53,251 nt of DNA from Chryseobacterium soli (GCF_000737705.1 NZ_JPRH01000013.1:1-53251), one strand, 5' to 3'. Shown: positions 39,220 through 47,810, numbered from the stretch's first letter. A program made the numbers and translations. Notes: generated from the letters alone by a model not told the origin.

Positions 39220-40023
39220 ATGAAAATAGCGATTCTCGGAGCAGGAAATATGGGTTTATCCTTTTCAAAATCTTTTTTAAAATATGAACTGATAAAGCCT
39301 GAAAACCTTCATTTAATTACAAGAAATCAGTCTAAACTCTCCAAAATATCTGAAGAATTTCCCAAGTCAAAAATCTCCACTTTTGAAGAGGTACAGGAAT
39401 TGGATGCGGATCTGATTATCATTGCCGTCAAACCCCAGGACTTTCAAAATGTTGCCGAAAACTTTCGTTTTACACTGAAAGAAAACCAAATGGTTTTATC
39501 CATCATGGCAGGCATGAAAATTTCAAAAATTCAAAAGTTGCTGAATCATCCGCTTGTGGTAAGGGCGATGCCGAATTCCCCTACTCTTTTAGGAATGGGA
39601 ATTACAGGATACACCGCAGCCGAAGGCATATCTTTCAGCCAGCTCATCAATATCGAAAGACTATTGAACAGCACCGGAAGATCGGTATATTTAGAAAATG
39701 AGGATCTGCTGGATGGGGTTACAGCACTTTCCGGAAGTGGTCCGGCTTACTTTTATTATATTGTAGACGCCATGATAAAAGCCGGTGTAGAAATGGGAAT
39801 TGATGAAAATCTTTCCAAGCTTTTTGTTAAACAGACCATGCTGGGAGCTTTTCACCTGATCAATAATTCCGAAAAAAATCTGGAAGAACTTATACAAGAT
39901 GTGGCTTCAAAAGGCGGAACAACTGAAGCCGCCTTACGCACATTTGAAGAAAACAGCCTCAAAGAAACCTTGAAAAAAGGAATTCTAAACGCTGAAAAAC
40001 GCGCCAGAGAACTGAACGGATAA
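39220..40023 (+). CDS. proC: Pyrroline-5-carboxylate reductase ProC
   Basis: The product has 267 residues. It makes proline from 1-pyrroline-5-carboxylate with NAD(P)H, in the cytoplasm. The Rossmann start is MKIAILGAGNMGLSFSKSF. Family motifs are DLIIIAVKPQDF, VVRAMPNSPTLLGMGITGY, the signature DGVTALSGSGPAYFYYIVDAM, and DVASKGGTTEAALRTFEE near the C terminus. It is flanked by terminators on both sides, so it is monocistronic. Confidence 0.97.
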   Translation: MKIAILGAGNMGLSFSKSFLKYELIKPENLHLITRNQSKLSKISEEFPKSKISTFEEVQELDADLIIIAVKPQDFQNVAENFRFTLKENQMVLSIMAGMKISKIQKLLNHPLVVRAMPNSPTLLGMGITGYTAAEGISFSQLINIERLLNSTGRSVYLENEDLLDGVTALSGSGPAYFYYIVDAMIKAGVEMGIDENLSKLFVKQTMLGAFHLINNSEKNLEELIQDVASKGGTTEAALRTFEENSLKETLKKGILNAEKRARELNG

Positions 40024-40030
40024 CCATAAA

Positions 40031-40054
40031 AAAAGCAGGAAATTTCCTGCTTTT
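40031..40054. terminator. Terminator between proC and the APCDD1-like gene
   Basis: AAAAGCAGGAAA and TTTCCTGCTTTT form a perfect inverted repeat with T-runs on both strands. Its last base is the first position of the convergent gene's stop codon, so one compact element serves two genes. Confidence 0.8.
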
Positions 40055-40635
40055 TATTTTTTTACCATCGGAATCTGCAAATTGACAGGCCGGTTTTCTT
40101 CAGTATCAAAACCTCTTCCATCTATATTCCTTGCACCCCAAAACATCATATCGTTATAAAGGTAAATGAGATCATATTCTTTAAAAACATCCCCTTCTTT
40201 TAATCCAAAAGGGACAAATGTTTTCTTAAAAAAATCCTGGGCATGGCCAGTTTCCCATGTTTTAAAATTTTCTTTGGCTAACGTATTTAAAATTCCAGTA
40301 AAAGCTTCATTAAGCGGAGTTACTTCATATGCTTTATCTGCTGTAAAATTAACCTTCTGAGCTCCTGCTGCAATAGGATGATCACCCTCCCACTCTGTAC
40401 TGCCTTTGATCAGCATTTTCACCAGCGGAATCTGTCCCAAAGCATCAGCGTAATTGATGATTTCCAATTGAAACCCATCGTCCTGCAAAAAAGTGAATTC
40501 CCTTGTCAGGTAAAATGGTTTTAAACTGCCGTCCGGGTTTTTAAACGCACTGGGCCGAACTTCAACTGCAATACTTTTCCATTCGCCTAATGCTTCTTTT
40601 TTAATTTCTTCTGAGAATAATCCTTTTTTATCCAT
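40054..40635 (-). CDS. Hypothetical protein with APCDD1-like domain pattern
   Basis: The product has 193 residues and no signal peptide. Residues ~15-110 read LGEWKSIAVEVRPSAF, then PFYLTREFTFLQDDGFQLEI, NYADALGQIPLVKMLIKG and AAGAQKVNFTADKAYEV. The order WxS...EVRP...LTRxFxF...Y.D...P...IxG resembles the APCDD1 domain of animal Wnt inhibitors, a lipocalin-like fold. This is recognition from memory and the assignment is tentative. The C-terminal part (LKEGDVFKEYDLIYLYNDMMFWGARN) would continue a beta barrel. It may bind a small ligand. No partner gene is nearby. Confidence 0.55.
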   Translation of the reverse strand: MDKKGLFSEEIKKEALGEWKSIAVEVRPSAFKNPDGSLKPFYLTREFTFLQDDGFQLEIINYADALGQIPLVKMLIKGSTEWEGDHPIAAGAQKVNFTADKAYEVTPLNEAFTGILNTLAKENFKTWETGHAQDFFKKTFVPFGLKEGDVFKEYDLIYLYNDMMFWGARNIDGRGFDTEENRPVNLQIPMVKK

Positions 40636-40776
40636 CCTTAATTGTTTTTAGTATATCAAAAGTAGTGTATTTGCCTTATAATCTACGCTAGAATGATTGA
40701 TAAGTAAGTTCCTTTTGGTTTTAATATTTAGTGAAAAATTCCTTCAAATCCTTTTACAAATAATATTACTATTTTT

Positions 40777-41148
40777 TTATTTTATCGGGAACATTGCATT
40801 ACCATTTGCCGATTGATCGGAGGCCACTTCTTCCTGCATCACATCCCAATGTTCTGCGATTTTTCCGTTTTCTATTCTGAAAATATCCACAGCTATCATA
40901 TTTTTTCCGTTCCAGTTTTTATAACATCCATGAATCATGACAATATCATCATTTTCAGTCATTATACCCGGTTCATAGGAAAAATCAACAGGTAAAGAAG
41001 GTATAAATTGTTTCAATACTTCTGTTCCGTTCGGAATTCTCGGATTATGCTGAATATAATTTTCAACAAAATAGGTATCAAAAGCTGAAATATCCCTTTT
41101 AATAAATACATCTGTAATTGCTTTCAGAACCACTTCTTTATTACTCAT
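40777..41148 (-). CDS. SnoaL-like (NTF2-fold) protein
   Basis: The product has 123 residues, the size of one NTF2-like cone. Features: a helical start (SNKEVVLKAITDVFIKRDISAFDTYF), VENYIQHNPRIPNGTEVLKQFI, IVMIHGCYKNWNGKNMIAVDIFRIENGKIAEHWDVMQ. The QHNP and HWDVMQ elements are typical of the predicted SnoaL-like aldol-condensation group. The exact reaction is unknown. It is divergently transcribed from an HxlR regulator over a 93-bp spacer with dyad symmetries, so it is the regulator's likely target. Confidence 0.85.
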   Translation of the reverse strand: MSNKEVVLKAITDVFIKRDISAFDTYFVENYIQHNPRIPNGTEVLKQFIPSLPVDFSYEPGIMTENDDIVMIHGCYKNWNGKNMIAVDIFRIENGKIAEHWDVMQEEVASDQSANGNAMFPIK

Positions 41149-41179
41149 TTTTAATTGTTTTTTGTTGAAACAAAATTAT

Positions 41180-41187
41180 TACATTTG
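41180..41187 (+). promoter_or_regulatory. -7 element and downstream dyads in the hxlR/SnoaL intergenic region
   Basis: TACATTTG matches TAnnTTTG on the plus strand. Just downstream, TAACT-N6-AGTTA (about 41193-41208) and TAGT...ACTA (about 41222-41235) are dyads that could bind the HxlR dimer and block transcription. Confidence 0.4.
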
Positions 41188-41241
41188 TCCCATAACTCAT
41201 ATTAGTTATTATTTTATCATCTAGTACATTTTTTTAGACTA

Positions 41242-41583
41242 ATGGAAAATAAAAGGAAAAACAAAGATTTCAATCCCAATAATTGTCCGGTAACTCATTT
41301 TTACAATAAGGTAGGTGGAAAATGGAAAACCGTAATTTTATATGGAATCAGCAAAAAGGTCAACAGGTTCGGAATCCTGCAAAAAGCAATCCCTATGATC
41401 AGTAAGCAAATGCTGGTGAATCAATTAAGAGAACTGGAGGAAGATGGAATCATTGAAAGAAAAATTTACGCTGAAATTCCGCCCCGTGTTGAATATACCC
41501 TCACAGAATACGGAGAATCATTCATGCCCATACTGTATACAATTCAGGACTGGGGAATTAATGACATGGGATTACAACATTAA
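41242..41583 (+). CDS. HxlR-family winged-helix transcriptional regulator
   Basis: The product has 113 residues. HxlR features: NNCPVTHFYNKVGGKWKTVILYGI (the conserved Cys-Pro and the GGKW start of the DNA-binding domain), NRFGILQKAIPMISKQMLVNQLRELEEDGIIERK and PPRVEYTLTEYGESFMPIL. The N-terminal Cys in NNCPV is a possible redox or electrophile sensor, as known for some HxlR proteins. It is divergent from the SnoaL-like gene. Its stop overlaps the stop of the convergent VanZ-like gene by 4 nt. Confidence 0.93.
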   Translation: MENKRKNKDFNPNNCPVTHFYNKVGGKWKTVILYGISKKVNRFGILQKAIPMISKQMLVNQLRELEEDGIIERKIYAEIPPRVEYTLTEYGESFMPILYTIQDWGINDMGLQH

Positions 41584-42011
41584 AAGACAAAACGGGGAAA
41601 TTTATTTTCAAGGAATCTACAGATCATCCACCCCAAAAACACACCGAAAGTATTCAGGATAATATCATCTACTTCAAAAATTCCCATTCTGGTAAAATAC
41701 TGGAGCGCTTCTACGATAGTGATTGCAGAAATAAAGGAAAAAAGCAGTGATTTCAATTCTTTACACCGAGGAAAAATCCATCCCAGAAACCCAAAAGGAA
41801 TAAACATCACGACATTTCCTGCAACAATCATTATAATATCTTTCCAGGAAATACATCCTTTAATAAAATTAATGGTAGAGATAACAGGCGCTACCGTTAA
41901 AAGGTTATCCTCATACTGCGTTCTGCCCATTCCCAAAAACATGAGATACAGCAAAAACAAAGTATAAGGAATGATAATAATTTTATAAAATTTCTTTAAC
42001 ATCAATTGCAA
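41580..42011 (-). CDS. VanZ-family membrane protein
   Basis: The product has 143 residues with about four predicted helices: IIIIPYTLFLLYLMFLG, WKDIIMIVAGNVVMFIPFGFLGWIF, LLFSFISAITIVEALQYF and VDDIILNTFGVFLGWMICRF. The motifs NVVMFIPFGFLG, EALQYF and DDIILNTFGVFLG are the conserved VanZ elements. In the original VanZ the family gives low-level teicoplanin resistance; most members have no known role. The start may be the ATG at 42011 or the one three codons later. It is divergent from lnt. Confidence 0.88.
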   Translation of the reverse strand: MQLMLKKFYKIIIIPYTLFLLYLMFLGMGRTQYEDNLLTVAPVISTINFIKGCISWKDIIMIVAGNVVMFIPFGFLGWIFPRCKELKSLLFSFISAITIVEALQYFTRMGIFEVDDIILNTFGVFLGWMICRFLENKFPRFVF

Positions 42012-42032
42012 ATTTATTCATTTCAAAAACAT

Positions 42033-42040
42033 TAAATTTG
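42033..42040 (+). promoter_or_regulatory. -7 element of lnt
   Basis: TAAATTTG matches TAnnTTTG, 17 nt before the lnt start, with a TTG at 42006-42008 (24-nt spacer, slightly long). Confidence 0.5.
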
Positions 42041-42057
42041 TGTGTTAAATAAATTTA

Positions 42058-43695
42058 ATGAAATACGTCTTACTTACGCTCATTTCAGCGATGCTACTGT
42101 CCATTTCATGGCCGACTTATGGAGTTCCGTTCTTCATCTTTTTTGCCCTCGTTCCACTTTTGATGATGGAACACGGCGTTTCTAAATTTTCAGCATACAA
42201 AAGAAAAAGCTGGGTTGTTTTCGGACTTTCCTATGTTTGTTTTGTAATCTGGAATATTGTAACCACCGGATGGCTGTATGGCTCAAAAAATCCTGATGGA
42301 AGCCATTCTATGATGGCCGTTGTATTTCCAGTGCTGGTCAATTCCCTTCTCTATTCGCTGGTTTTTCAATGCTACCACTGGTACAAAAATGCCCAGGGAA
42401 CGTATTGGGGACTGGGATTTTTAATTGCCATATGGATGAGTTTTGAAAAATTCCACCTGAACTGGGAATTTACGTGGCCATGGCTGAATTTAGGAAATGT
42501 ATTTTCCGATTATCCAAAATTAATACAATGGTATGATACATTAGGTGCCACAGGAGGCAGTTTCTGGATCCTGCTGATCAATGTTTTGGTGTTTTATACA
42601 ATACGGACCTGGGAAGCAGGAAGAAAAAGAAAAGACCTTATCCTAAACTCTTCCATTACAGGACTGTTAATTATACTTCCAATGATTATTTCATTGATTA
42701 AATACAATAATTTCAATGAAAAACCTATCGGACAGGTCAGCGTATTACTTCTTCAACCGAATCTTGATCCTTATGACGAAAAATATTCTAAAGACAGTCT
42801 TACGATAGAAAAAGACCTGCTTGATCTTGCCAGAAAAAATTCAAATGGAAAGATTGATTATTATATTGCCCCTGAAACTGCTCTTCCGGGAAGTGGTTCT
42901 ATCTCTGAAACTGCTTTTGAAAAAAGTCTTCTTTTAAATAATGTCAAGGAATTTTTAACTCAGCATCCCGGTTCTGTATTTGCAACAGGAATTTCCTCGC
43001 ACCGGTTTTATCTTAACCAGAACAACCTTCCAAAAGAAGCTTATCAACTTAATCCCGGACTTTGGGTAGAAAGATATAATTCTTCAGTTCAGATTGTTCC
43101 TAATCAGAAAGTGGAGGTTTATCATAAGGGAAAACTGGTTCCAGGCGTTGAAATATTCCCTTACATGAGTGTATTCAAACCTCTTTTAGGCGACGCTATG
43201 ATTAACCTCGGCGGAACGGTGGCTTCCCTAGGAACCGATAAAGAAAGAGTGGCTTTTTCAAATCCTTACAACAAAGGAAAAATTGCACCGATTATCTGCT
43301 ATGAAAGTATCTACGGAGAATTTGTAACGGATTATGTGAAAAAAGGCGCTAATTTCCTGGCAATCATGACCAATGATTCATGGTGGGGTGTATCGGAAGG
43401 GCATAAACAGCTTCTTTCCTATGCTAAACTGAGAGCTATTGAAACCCGAAGAGAAATTGCCCGTGCTGCCAACAGTGGAATTTCTGCACACATCAATGCA
43501 AAAGGAGAAATTACAGAAGATACATTTTATGGGGATACAACAGCATTGTATGCCAAAGTAAATCTTTATGACCAGCAGACTTTCTATGTAAGAACAGGCG
43601 ATTTTCTGACCAGAATTTCAATATTTGCCTTAGGTTTCTTACTGTTCTATTTTTTAATTAAAAAGGTTCAGAACAAACTGCAAAAGAAGAAATAA
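42058..43695 (+). CDS. lnt: Apolipoprotein N-acyltransferase Lnt
   Basis: The product has 545 residues. It adds the third acyl chain to the N-terminal Cys of lipoproteins in the inner membrane. The N-terminal ~225 residues contain six or so membrane helices. The C-terminal nitrilase domain has the Glu-Lys-Cys triad: Glu273 (IAPETALPG), Lys359 (KGKLVPGVEIFPY) and Cys414 (PIICYESIYG). MTNDSWWG and ETRREIARAANSGIS are conserved in Lnt. A last membrane helix (ISIFALGFLLFYFLI) follows. The many lipoproteins in this window would be its substrates. Confidence 0.95.
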   Translation: MKYVLLTLISAMLLSISWPTYGVPFFIFFALVPLLMMEHGVSKFSAYKRKSWVVFGLSYVCFVIWNIVTTGWLYGSKNPDGSHSMMAVVFPVLVNSLLYSLVFQCYHWYKNAQGTYWGLGFLIAIWMSFEKFHLNWEFTWPWLNLGNVFSDYPKLIQWYDTLGATGGSFWILLINVLVFYTIRTWEAGRKRKDLILNSSITGLLIILPMIISLIKYNNFNEKPIGQVSVLLLQPNLDPYDEKYSKDSLTIEKDLLDLARKNSNGKIDYYIAPETALPGSGSISETAFEKSLLLNNVKEFLTQHPGSVFATGISSHRFYLNQNNLPKEAYQLNPGLWVERYNSSVQIVPNQKVEVYHKGKLVPGVEIFPYMSVFKPLLGDAMINLGGTVASLGTDKERVAFSNPYNKGKIAPIICYESIYGEFVTDYVKKGANFLAIMTNDSWWGVSEGHKQLLSYAKLRAIETRREIARAANSGISAHINAKGEITEDTFYGDTTALYAKVNLYDQQTFYVRTGDFLTRISIFALGFLLFYFLIKKVQNKLQKKK

Positions 43696-43759
43696 TCCTG
43701 ATACTACAAATACTATAATTTCCCTTCTATAAAAGAAAGACGGGACTGATATACAAAAG

Positions 43760-43785
43760 AAAAGCCAGCTGGACGTCTGGCTTTT
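43760..43785. terminator. Terminator between lnt and the FG-GAP protein gene
   Basis: AAAAGCCAG and CTGGCTTTT form a perfect 9-bp stem with an 8-nt loop between convergent genes. The T-runs are short. Confidence 0.65.
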
Positions 43786-43819
43786 CACATGGATAAAATG
43801 GATAAAACAAATGATTCAA

Positions 43820-45529
43820 CTATTTAATGATAAGTTTTTCAGTGGTTATTTTTTCTTTTATTTTTAATTGTAAAATGTACGTTCCTTTTGTCAGATGGGA
43901 AATATTGATGGATTGATCATTATTCAAAACAATATTCATTTTTCGGCCGTCTACAGAATACATTTCAGCCGACGAAACCTTTCCTCCTTTAATAAAGACT
44001 TTCTCAGAAGCCGGATTAGGATAGATACTGAACTGTTCCTCAAGAGAAACATGTTGTGTTGCCAGCGTACCTTCCGTGGAAGAATCAGAATATGTTTTGG
44101 AAGCATCAATGGAGCGAACATTCCAATACACATTTTGAATGGATGGATCCAACTCTAAAAACCATGAAGGGGTTGTCACTATATATTTGGCAATATCATG
44201 AGCTCCCGGAGTTGATCCTACTTTAATCTCATACCTAAGTGCATTCAAAGGAGTTTTGTCATCTGAAGCTCCGGTCCATGAGAAATTAAATCTGTTTCCG
44301 TTTTTTGTAAGGTTAAGGTTTGAAGGAGGTACGGGCTTCAAATTGGCTTCGGCAGAAGCATTTTTGAAGATTTTAGTAAGTGAAGGCATATCCGGATCTG
44401 CCCAATCAAATCCAGACAGCAGAACATCAAGATGATGATCATTGTCAGAGTCAAGTAAATGTACAAAACCCGGACCTCCTAAAGTATACAAACCTGTAGG
44501 TATATTTTCAGTAAATGTTTGATTGGTGGAATCATAAATAAAAGATTTCACAACCGCATCATTATTTTCATCATTCCCTGAAATCATAAAATCATAATAT
44601 CCATCGCTGTTCAGATCCCCTACACTTATAGACGAATCTGAAATTGAAGGAATATTGAGCTGTTGCGCCGTAAGATGTCCGGCTCCGTTATTCATTAAAA
44701 CAGCAAGGTATCCGTCATAATTAGAATCCTGAGCGGAAACAACTACATCCTGGTAACCGTCACCATTGAAATCAGCAAACTCTATAGTACCGCTCGATAA
44801 CGGAGTAAGTGTCTGAGAAAGCGTTAAATTACCTCCTTCATTCAAATACACCTTACATATCGGGTTACTGTTCTGATCAAAACCCAGAATCACCATATCA
44901 AGAAGATGATCATTGTTAAGATCTACCATTTTAAAGCTGCTGTTCTGCGTTCCTTCCATCCAGCCTGCAAACTGCTGGAAACCATTTCCTGTATTCTGAT
45001 AATAGTCGAGCTTGTTTACAAAACCGGTCCCATCATATTGGGTTCCGTTAAGCGCATAATCGAGTTTCCCGTCATGGTTAAAATCAAAAACATCCATAGA
45101 ACCATAAATCTTTCCCGGAAGGTCAGCCTCCTTTATAAAGCCACTTCCTGTATTCCGGAATCGATAATGCTTATAGTTCACAATATCCATATAGCTTAAT
45201 CCGGTAGAAATAATATCCGGCAGTCCATCGTTATTATAATCAATGAATTTTATATCTCCAAGGTGCGTTGCATCAGCGCCAAGATCTGCATAAGGAACCA
45301 GTGTTGTTCCATTATTCCTATAGACTTCATTAAAACTTGTATCTACATTTCCATCTCCGTCAGAATCGATCGCCCCATTCACTACAATATCCTGAAAACC
45401 GTCATTATCAATATCAGCGATATCACTGGCAGAATAGTAAAAATTTTTCATACCGGTCTGAATTTCAGTAAAATTCTGTGCTGCCAGACCTATCGGAAGC
45501 ATCGATAAAAGAATAGAGATCCTCTTCAT
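43820..45529 (-). CDS. T9SS-sorted FG-GAP/VCBS-repeat secreted protein
   Basis: I choose the ATG at 45529 (569 residues) because it opens the signal peptide MKRISILLSMLPIGLAAQ; the longer reading from 45559 is unlikely. Seven or so repeats follow with calcium-binding-like loops of the type DIDNDGFQDIVVNGAID, DYNNDGLPDIISTG, DFNHDGKLDYALNG, DLNNDHLLDMVILG and DFNGDGYQDVVVSAQD, which form a beta-propeller as in FG-GAP/VCBS proteins. An FN3-like domain comes next (PPSNLNLTKNGNRFNFSW). A type IX sorting tail ends it (SIYPNPASEKVFIKGG, LTKGTYILQLKIK). Likely a surface or secreted adhesin-like protein. Confidence 0.88.
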   Translation of the reverse strand: MKRISILLSMLPIGLAAQNFTEIQTGMKNFYYSASDIADIDNDGFQDIVVNGAIDSDGDGNVDTSFNEVYRNNGTTLVPYADLGADATHLGDIKFIDYNNDGLPDIISTGLSYMDIVNYKHYRFRNTGSGFIKEADLPGKIYGSMDVFDFNHDGKLDYALNGTQYDGTGFVNKLDYYQNTGNGFQQFAGWMEGTQNSSFKMVDLNNDHLLDMVILGFDQNSNPICKVYLNEGGNLTLSQTLTPLSSGTIEFADFNGDGYQDVVVSAQDSNYDGYLAVLMNNGAGHLTAQQLNIPSISDSSISVGDLNSDGYYDFMISGNDENNDAVVKSFIYDSTNQTFTENIPTGLYTLGGPGFVHLLDSDNDHHLDVLLSGFDWADPDMPSLTKIFKNASAEANLKPVPPSNLNLTKNGNRFNFSWTGASDDKTPLNALRYEIKVGSTPGAHDIAKYIVTTPSWFLELDPSIQNVYWNVRSIDASKTYSDSSTEGTLATQHVSLEEQFSIYPNPASEKVFIKGGKVSSAEMYSVDGRKMNIVLNNDQSINISHLTKGTYILQLKIKEKITTEKLIIK

Positions 45530-45700
45530 GTTATTTTTATTTAGATTAATTAAAAACAAAGGTATAATATTAAGTTCTCCGCTCTGTAGAAAGGATATAT
45601 GAATTTTATCAGTCTGAAAAAGCCCTGTTTCTGGTGTTTCTTTCTATTTTCAATTTTAAAGTATTAATCAGGCAGTTATTTCGAAATATTTTGCAAAATA

Positions 45701-45732
45701 TTTGTCTATCTAAAAAATTCTTCGTTATTTTG
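45701..45732 (+). promoter_or_regulatory. Promoter of the rpmB-rpmG operon
   Basis: TTTG (45701-45704), a 21-nt spacer and TATTTTG (45726-45732) resemble the Bacteroidetes -33/-7 boxes, with one base fewer in the -7. The leader would be about 30 nt. Confidence 0.5.
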
Positions 45733-45768
45733 CACTCTCAAATATTATACAAATAAGAACATCGAGAT

Positions 45769-46011
45769 ATGTCAAGAATTTGCCAAATAACAGGAAAGCG
45801 TGCAATGGTTGGTAACAACGTTTCTCACGCTAATAACAAAACGAAGCGTCGTTTTGAAATTAACTTATTGGAGAAGAAGTTTTACCTTCCGGAGCAAGAT
45901 AAGCACGTAACACTGAAAGTATCAGCTCATGGATTGAGAGTGATTAACAAGATTGGAATCGAAGAGGCTATAGAAAGAGCAACTAGAAACGGATTGATTA
46001 AAAAGAATTAA
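45769..46011 (+). CDS. rpmB: 50S ribosomal protein L28
   Basis: The 80-residue product has the L28 start SRICQITGKRAMVGNNVSHANNKTKRRFEINL, with the TGK(R)...GN(N)VSHA(N)NKTKRRF pattern. It is a structural protein of the large ribosomal subunit. rpmG follows after 3 nt and a DUF4295 gene after that, an arrangement usual in Bacteroidetes. Confidence 0.98.
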   Translation: MSRICQITGKRAMVGNNVSHANNKTKRRFEINLLEKKFYLPEQDKHVTLKVSAHGLRVINKIGIEEAIERATRNGLIKKN

Positions 46012-46014
46012 AAC

Positions 46015-46197
46015 ATGGCAAAAAAAGGAAATAGAGTTCAAGTGATCCTTGAATGCACAGAGCACAAAGAGAGCGGTATGCCAGGAATGTCTAGATACAT
46101 TTCTACAAAAAATAAAAAGAACACTACAGAGAGATTAGAGCTTAAGAAGTTCAACTCTGTTCTTAAAAAGTACACTCTTCACAAAGAAATCAAGTAA
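46015..46197 (+). CDS. rpmG: 50S ribosomal protein L33
   Basis: The 60-residue product begins MAKKGNRVQVILECTEHK and continues YISTKNKKNTTERLELKKF, the L33 pattern. It lacks the two CxxC pairs of zinc-binding L33 forms (a single Cys14 is present), so it is a zinc-independent type. It is in an operon with rpmB and the DUF4295 gene. Confidence 0.98.
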   Translation: MAKKGNRVQVILECTEHKESGMPGMSRYISTKNKKNTTERLELKKFNSVLKKYTLHKEIK

Positions 46198-46216
46198 TTT
46201 ATAAATATAATTTACC

Positions 46217-46369
46217 ATGGCAAAGAAAGTAGTAGCAACCCTACAAAGCGGACAGTCAAAAAAAATGACTAAAGTTGTGAAAATGGTGAAGTCTTCTAAA
46301 TCAGAAGCTTACGTTTTCGAAGAAAAAGTAATGAATGCAGACGAAGTGGATGCTTATTTGAAAAAATAA
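46217..46369 (+). CDS. DUF4295 small basic protein
   Basis: The 50-residue ORF starts MAKKVVATLQSGQSKKMTK and ends VMNADEVDAYLKK. It is a short, Lys-rich protein found after rpmG in Bacteroidetes and assigned to DUF4295. A ribosome-associated role is plausible from the operon and charge but not shown by sequence. It starts 19 nt after rpmG and is followed by a terminator. Confidence 0.85.
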   Translation: MAKKVVATLQSGQSKKMTKVVKMVKSSKSEAYVFEEKVMNADEVDAYLKK

Positions 46370-46392
46370 GCTGCGCTTTATTTACAATATAA

Positions 46393-46419
46393 AAAACTAC
46401 TCATCTTTTGGGTAGTTTT
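46393..46419 (+). terminator. Terminator of the rpmB operon
   Basis: AAAACTACTC and GGGTAGTTTT pair with one G-T wobble around a 7-nt loop and run into a T-tract. The next promoter (46425-46432) begins 6 nt later. Confidence 0.8.
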
Positions 46420-46424
46420 TTTGT

Positions 46425-46432
46425 TATCTTTG
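46425..46432 (+). promoter_or_regulatory. -7 element of ftsY
   Basis: TATCTTTG matches TAnnTTTG, 48 nt before the ftsY start and directly after the upstream terminator. Confidence 0.55.
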
Positions 46433-46480
46433 TGATAAAGAGATCTATCACAACATCTTATATATATTCAAAATTCTAGT

Positions 46481-47434
46481 ATGAGTTGGTTTAAAAACAT
46501 TTTCAAAAAAGAAGAAAAGGAAACTTTAGATAAAGGGTTGGAAAAATCCAGCCAGGGTTTTTTCGAAAAAATGACTAAAGCCGTAGTCGGCAAAAGCAAA
46601 GTAGATGATGAAGTACTGGATGAACTGGAAGAAATACTTATCGCATCCGACGTTGGCGCATCAACCACCATCAAAATTATTGAACGAATTGAAGAACGTG
46701 TTGCCAGAGATAAATATATAAATGTAAGTGAACTGGATTCTATCCTTCGCGAAGAAATATCAAGACTTTTACTGGAAAATCCTCATGCAGGATCAGGAAA
46801 TATTGATGAGACCAAAAAACCTTATGTGATCATGGTAGTCGGCGTCAACGGCGTTGGAAAAACTACCACTATCGGGAAATTAGCTCATCAGTTTAAATCT
46901 GAAGGCAGAAAAGTAGTTCTTGGAGCTGCAGACACCTTCAGAGCAGCAGCAGTCGATCAGTTAACGATCTGGAGCGAAAGAGTTGGTGTTCCTATTGTAA
47001 AGCAGGATATGGGCTCAGATCCAGCTTCTGTGGCTTTTGACACGGTACAAAGTGCTGTTGCTCAAAACGCGGATGTTGTGATCATCGATACAGCGGGAAG
47101 ACTTCATAACAAGGTCAACCTGATGAACGAGCTTTCAAAAATAAAAAGAGTAATGCAGAAAGTTATTCCTGATGCACCTCATGAAATTCTACTTGTCCTT
47201 GACGGTTCTACAGGACAAAATGCCTTTGAACAGGCAAAACAATTCACCGCTGCCACTGAAGTAAATGCACTGGCAGTAACAAAGTTAGACGGAACTGCCA
47301 AAGGTGGTGTTGTTATCGGTATCTCCGATCAGTTCCAAATTCCGGTTAAGTATATTGGTGTAGGAGAAAAGATGCAGGATCTGCAATTGTTTAATGGTAC
47401 GGAATTTGTAGACTCATTCTTCAAGAAAAGATGA
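46481..47434 (+). CDS. ftsY: Signal recognition particle receptor FtsY
   Basis: The product has 317 residues. It is the membrane-associated GTPase that docks SRP-ribosome complexes to the translocon. A short charged N-terminal region (with no long acidic A domain) leads into the four-helix N domain (LDELEEILIASDVGASTTIKI). The G domain has G1 GVNGVGKTTT (121-130), DTFRAAAVDQL, DTAGRLHNK, TKLDGTAKGG and a C-terminal GVGEKMQDLQLFN. All GTPase motifs are intact. Confidence 0.97.
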   Translation: MSWFKNIFKKEEKETLDKGLEKSSQGFFEKMTKAVVGKSKVDDEVLDELEEILIASDVGASTTIKIIERIEERVARDKYINVSELDSILREEISRLLLENPHAGSGNIDETKKPYVIMVVGVNGVGKTTTIGKLAHQFKSEGRKVVLGAADTFRAAAVDQLTIWSERVGVPIVKQDMGSDPASVAFDTVQSAVAQNADVVIIDTAGRLHNKVNLMNELSKIKRVMQKVIPDAPHEILLVLDGSTGQNAFEQAKQFTAATEVNALAVTKLDGTAKGGVVIGISDQFQIPVKYIGVGEKMQDLQLFNGTEFVDSFFKKR

Positions 47435-47503
47435 TTTCTATCATGTTTTTTCTTATGTTAACTCAACAAATTCACAATATTAACACTTAAAAAATTTGAA
47501 ACT

Positions 47504-47758
47504 ATGGGAATTTTAACTTGGATCATATTTGGTCTTATCGCAGGTGCAATTGCAAAACTTATTATGCCGGGAACTCAAGGTGGTGGCTGGTTAATGACGA
47601 TTATCTTAGGAATTGTTGGAGCTTTCGTAGGTGGATTTATAGGCAGTACTTTAGGATGGGGAACTACAGACAGTTTCGATTTCAGAAGTATGCTTTTAGC
47701 AGTAGGAGGAGCACTGATTGTTCTTTGGGTATATGGAATGGCCACAAAGAAGAGCTAG
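47504..47758 (+). CDS. GlsB/YeaQ/YmgE-family small membrane protein
   Basis: The 84-residue protein has three hydrophobic Gly-rich segments: ILTWIIFGLIAGAIAKLIMPG, WLMTIILGIVGAFVGGFIGS and LLAVGGALIVLWVYG. The motif GLIAGAIAKLIMPGTQGGG is typical of the transglycosylase-associated (YeaQ/YmgE) family, linked to stress responses in other bacteria. Exact function is unknown. It stands alone, with a strong terminator behind it. Confidence 0.92.
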   Translation: MGILTWIIFGLIAGAIAKLIMPGTQGGGWLMTIILGIVGAFVGGFIGSTLGWGTTDSFDFRSMLLAVGGALIVLWVYGMATKKS

Positions 47759-47777
47759 TAGCATTACATACAAAATA

Positions 47778-47810
47778 AAATCCCGGATCTGAAATTCAGA
47801 TCCGGGATTT
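47778..47810. terminator. Strong bidirectional terminator between the YmgE-like gene and sppA
   Basis: AAATCCCGGATCTGA and TCAGATCCGGGATTT form a perfect 15-bp stem with a 3-nt loop, T-rich on both sides, between convergent genes. Confidence 0.9.
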
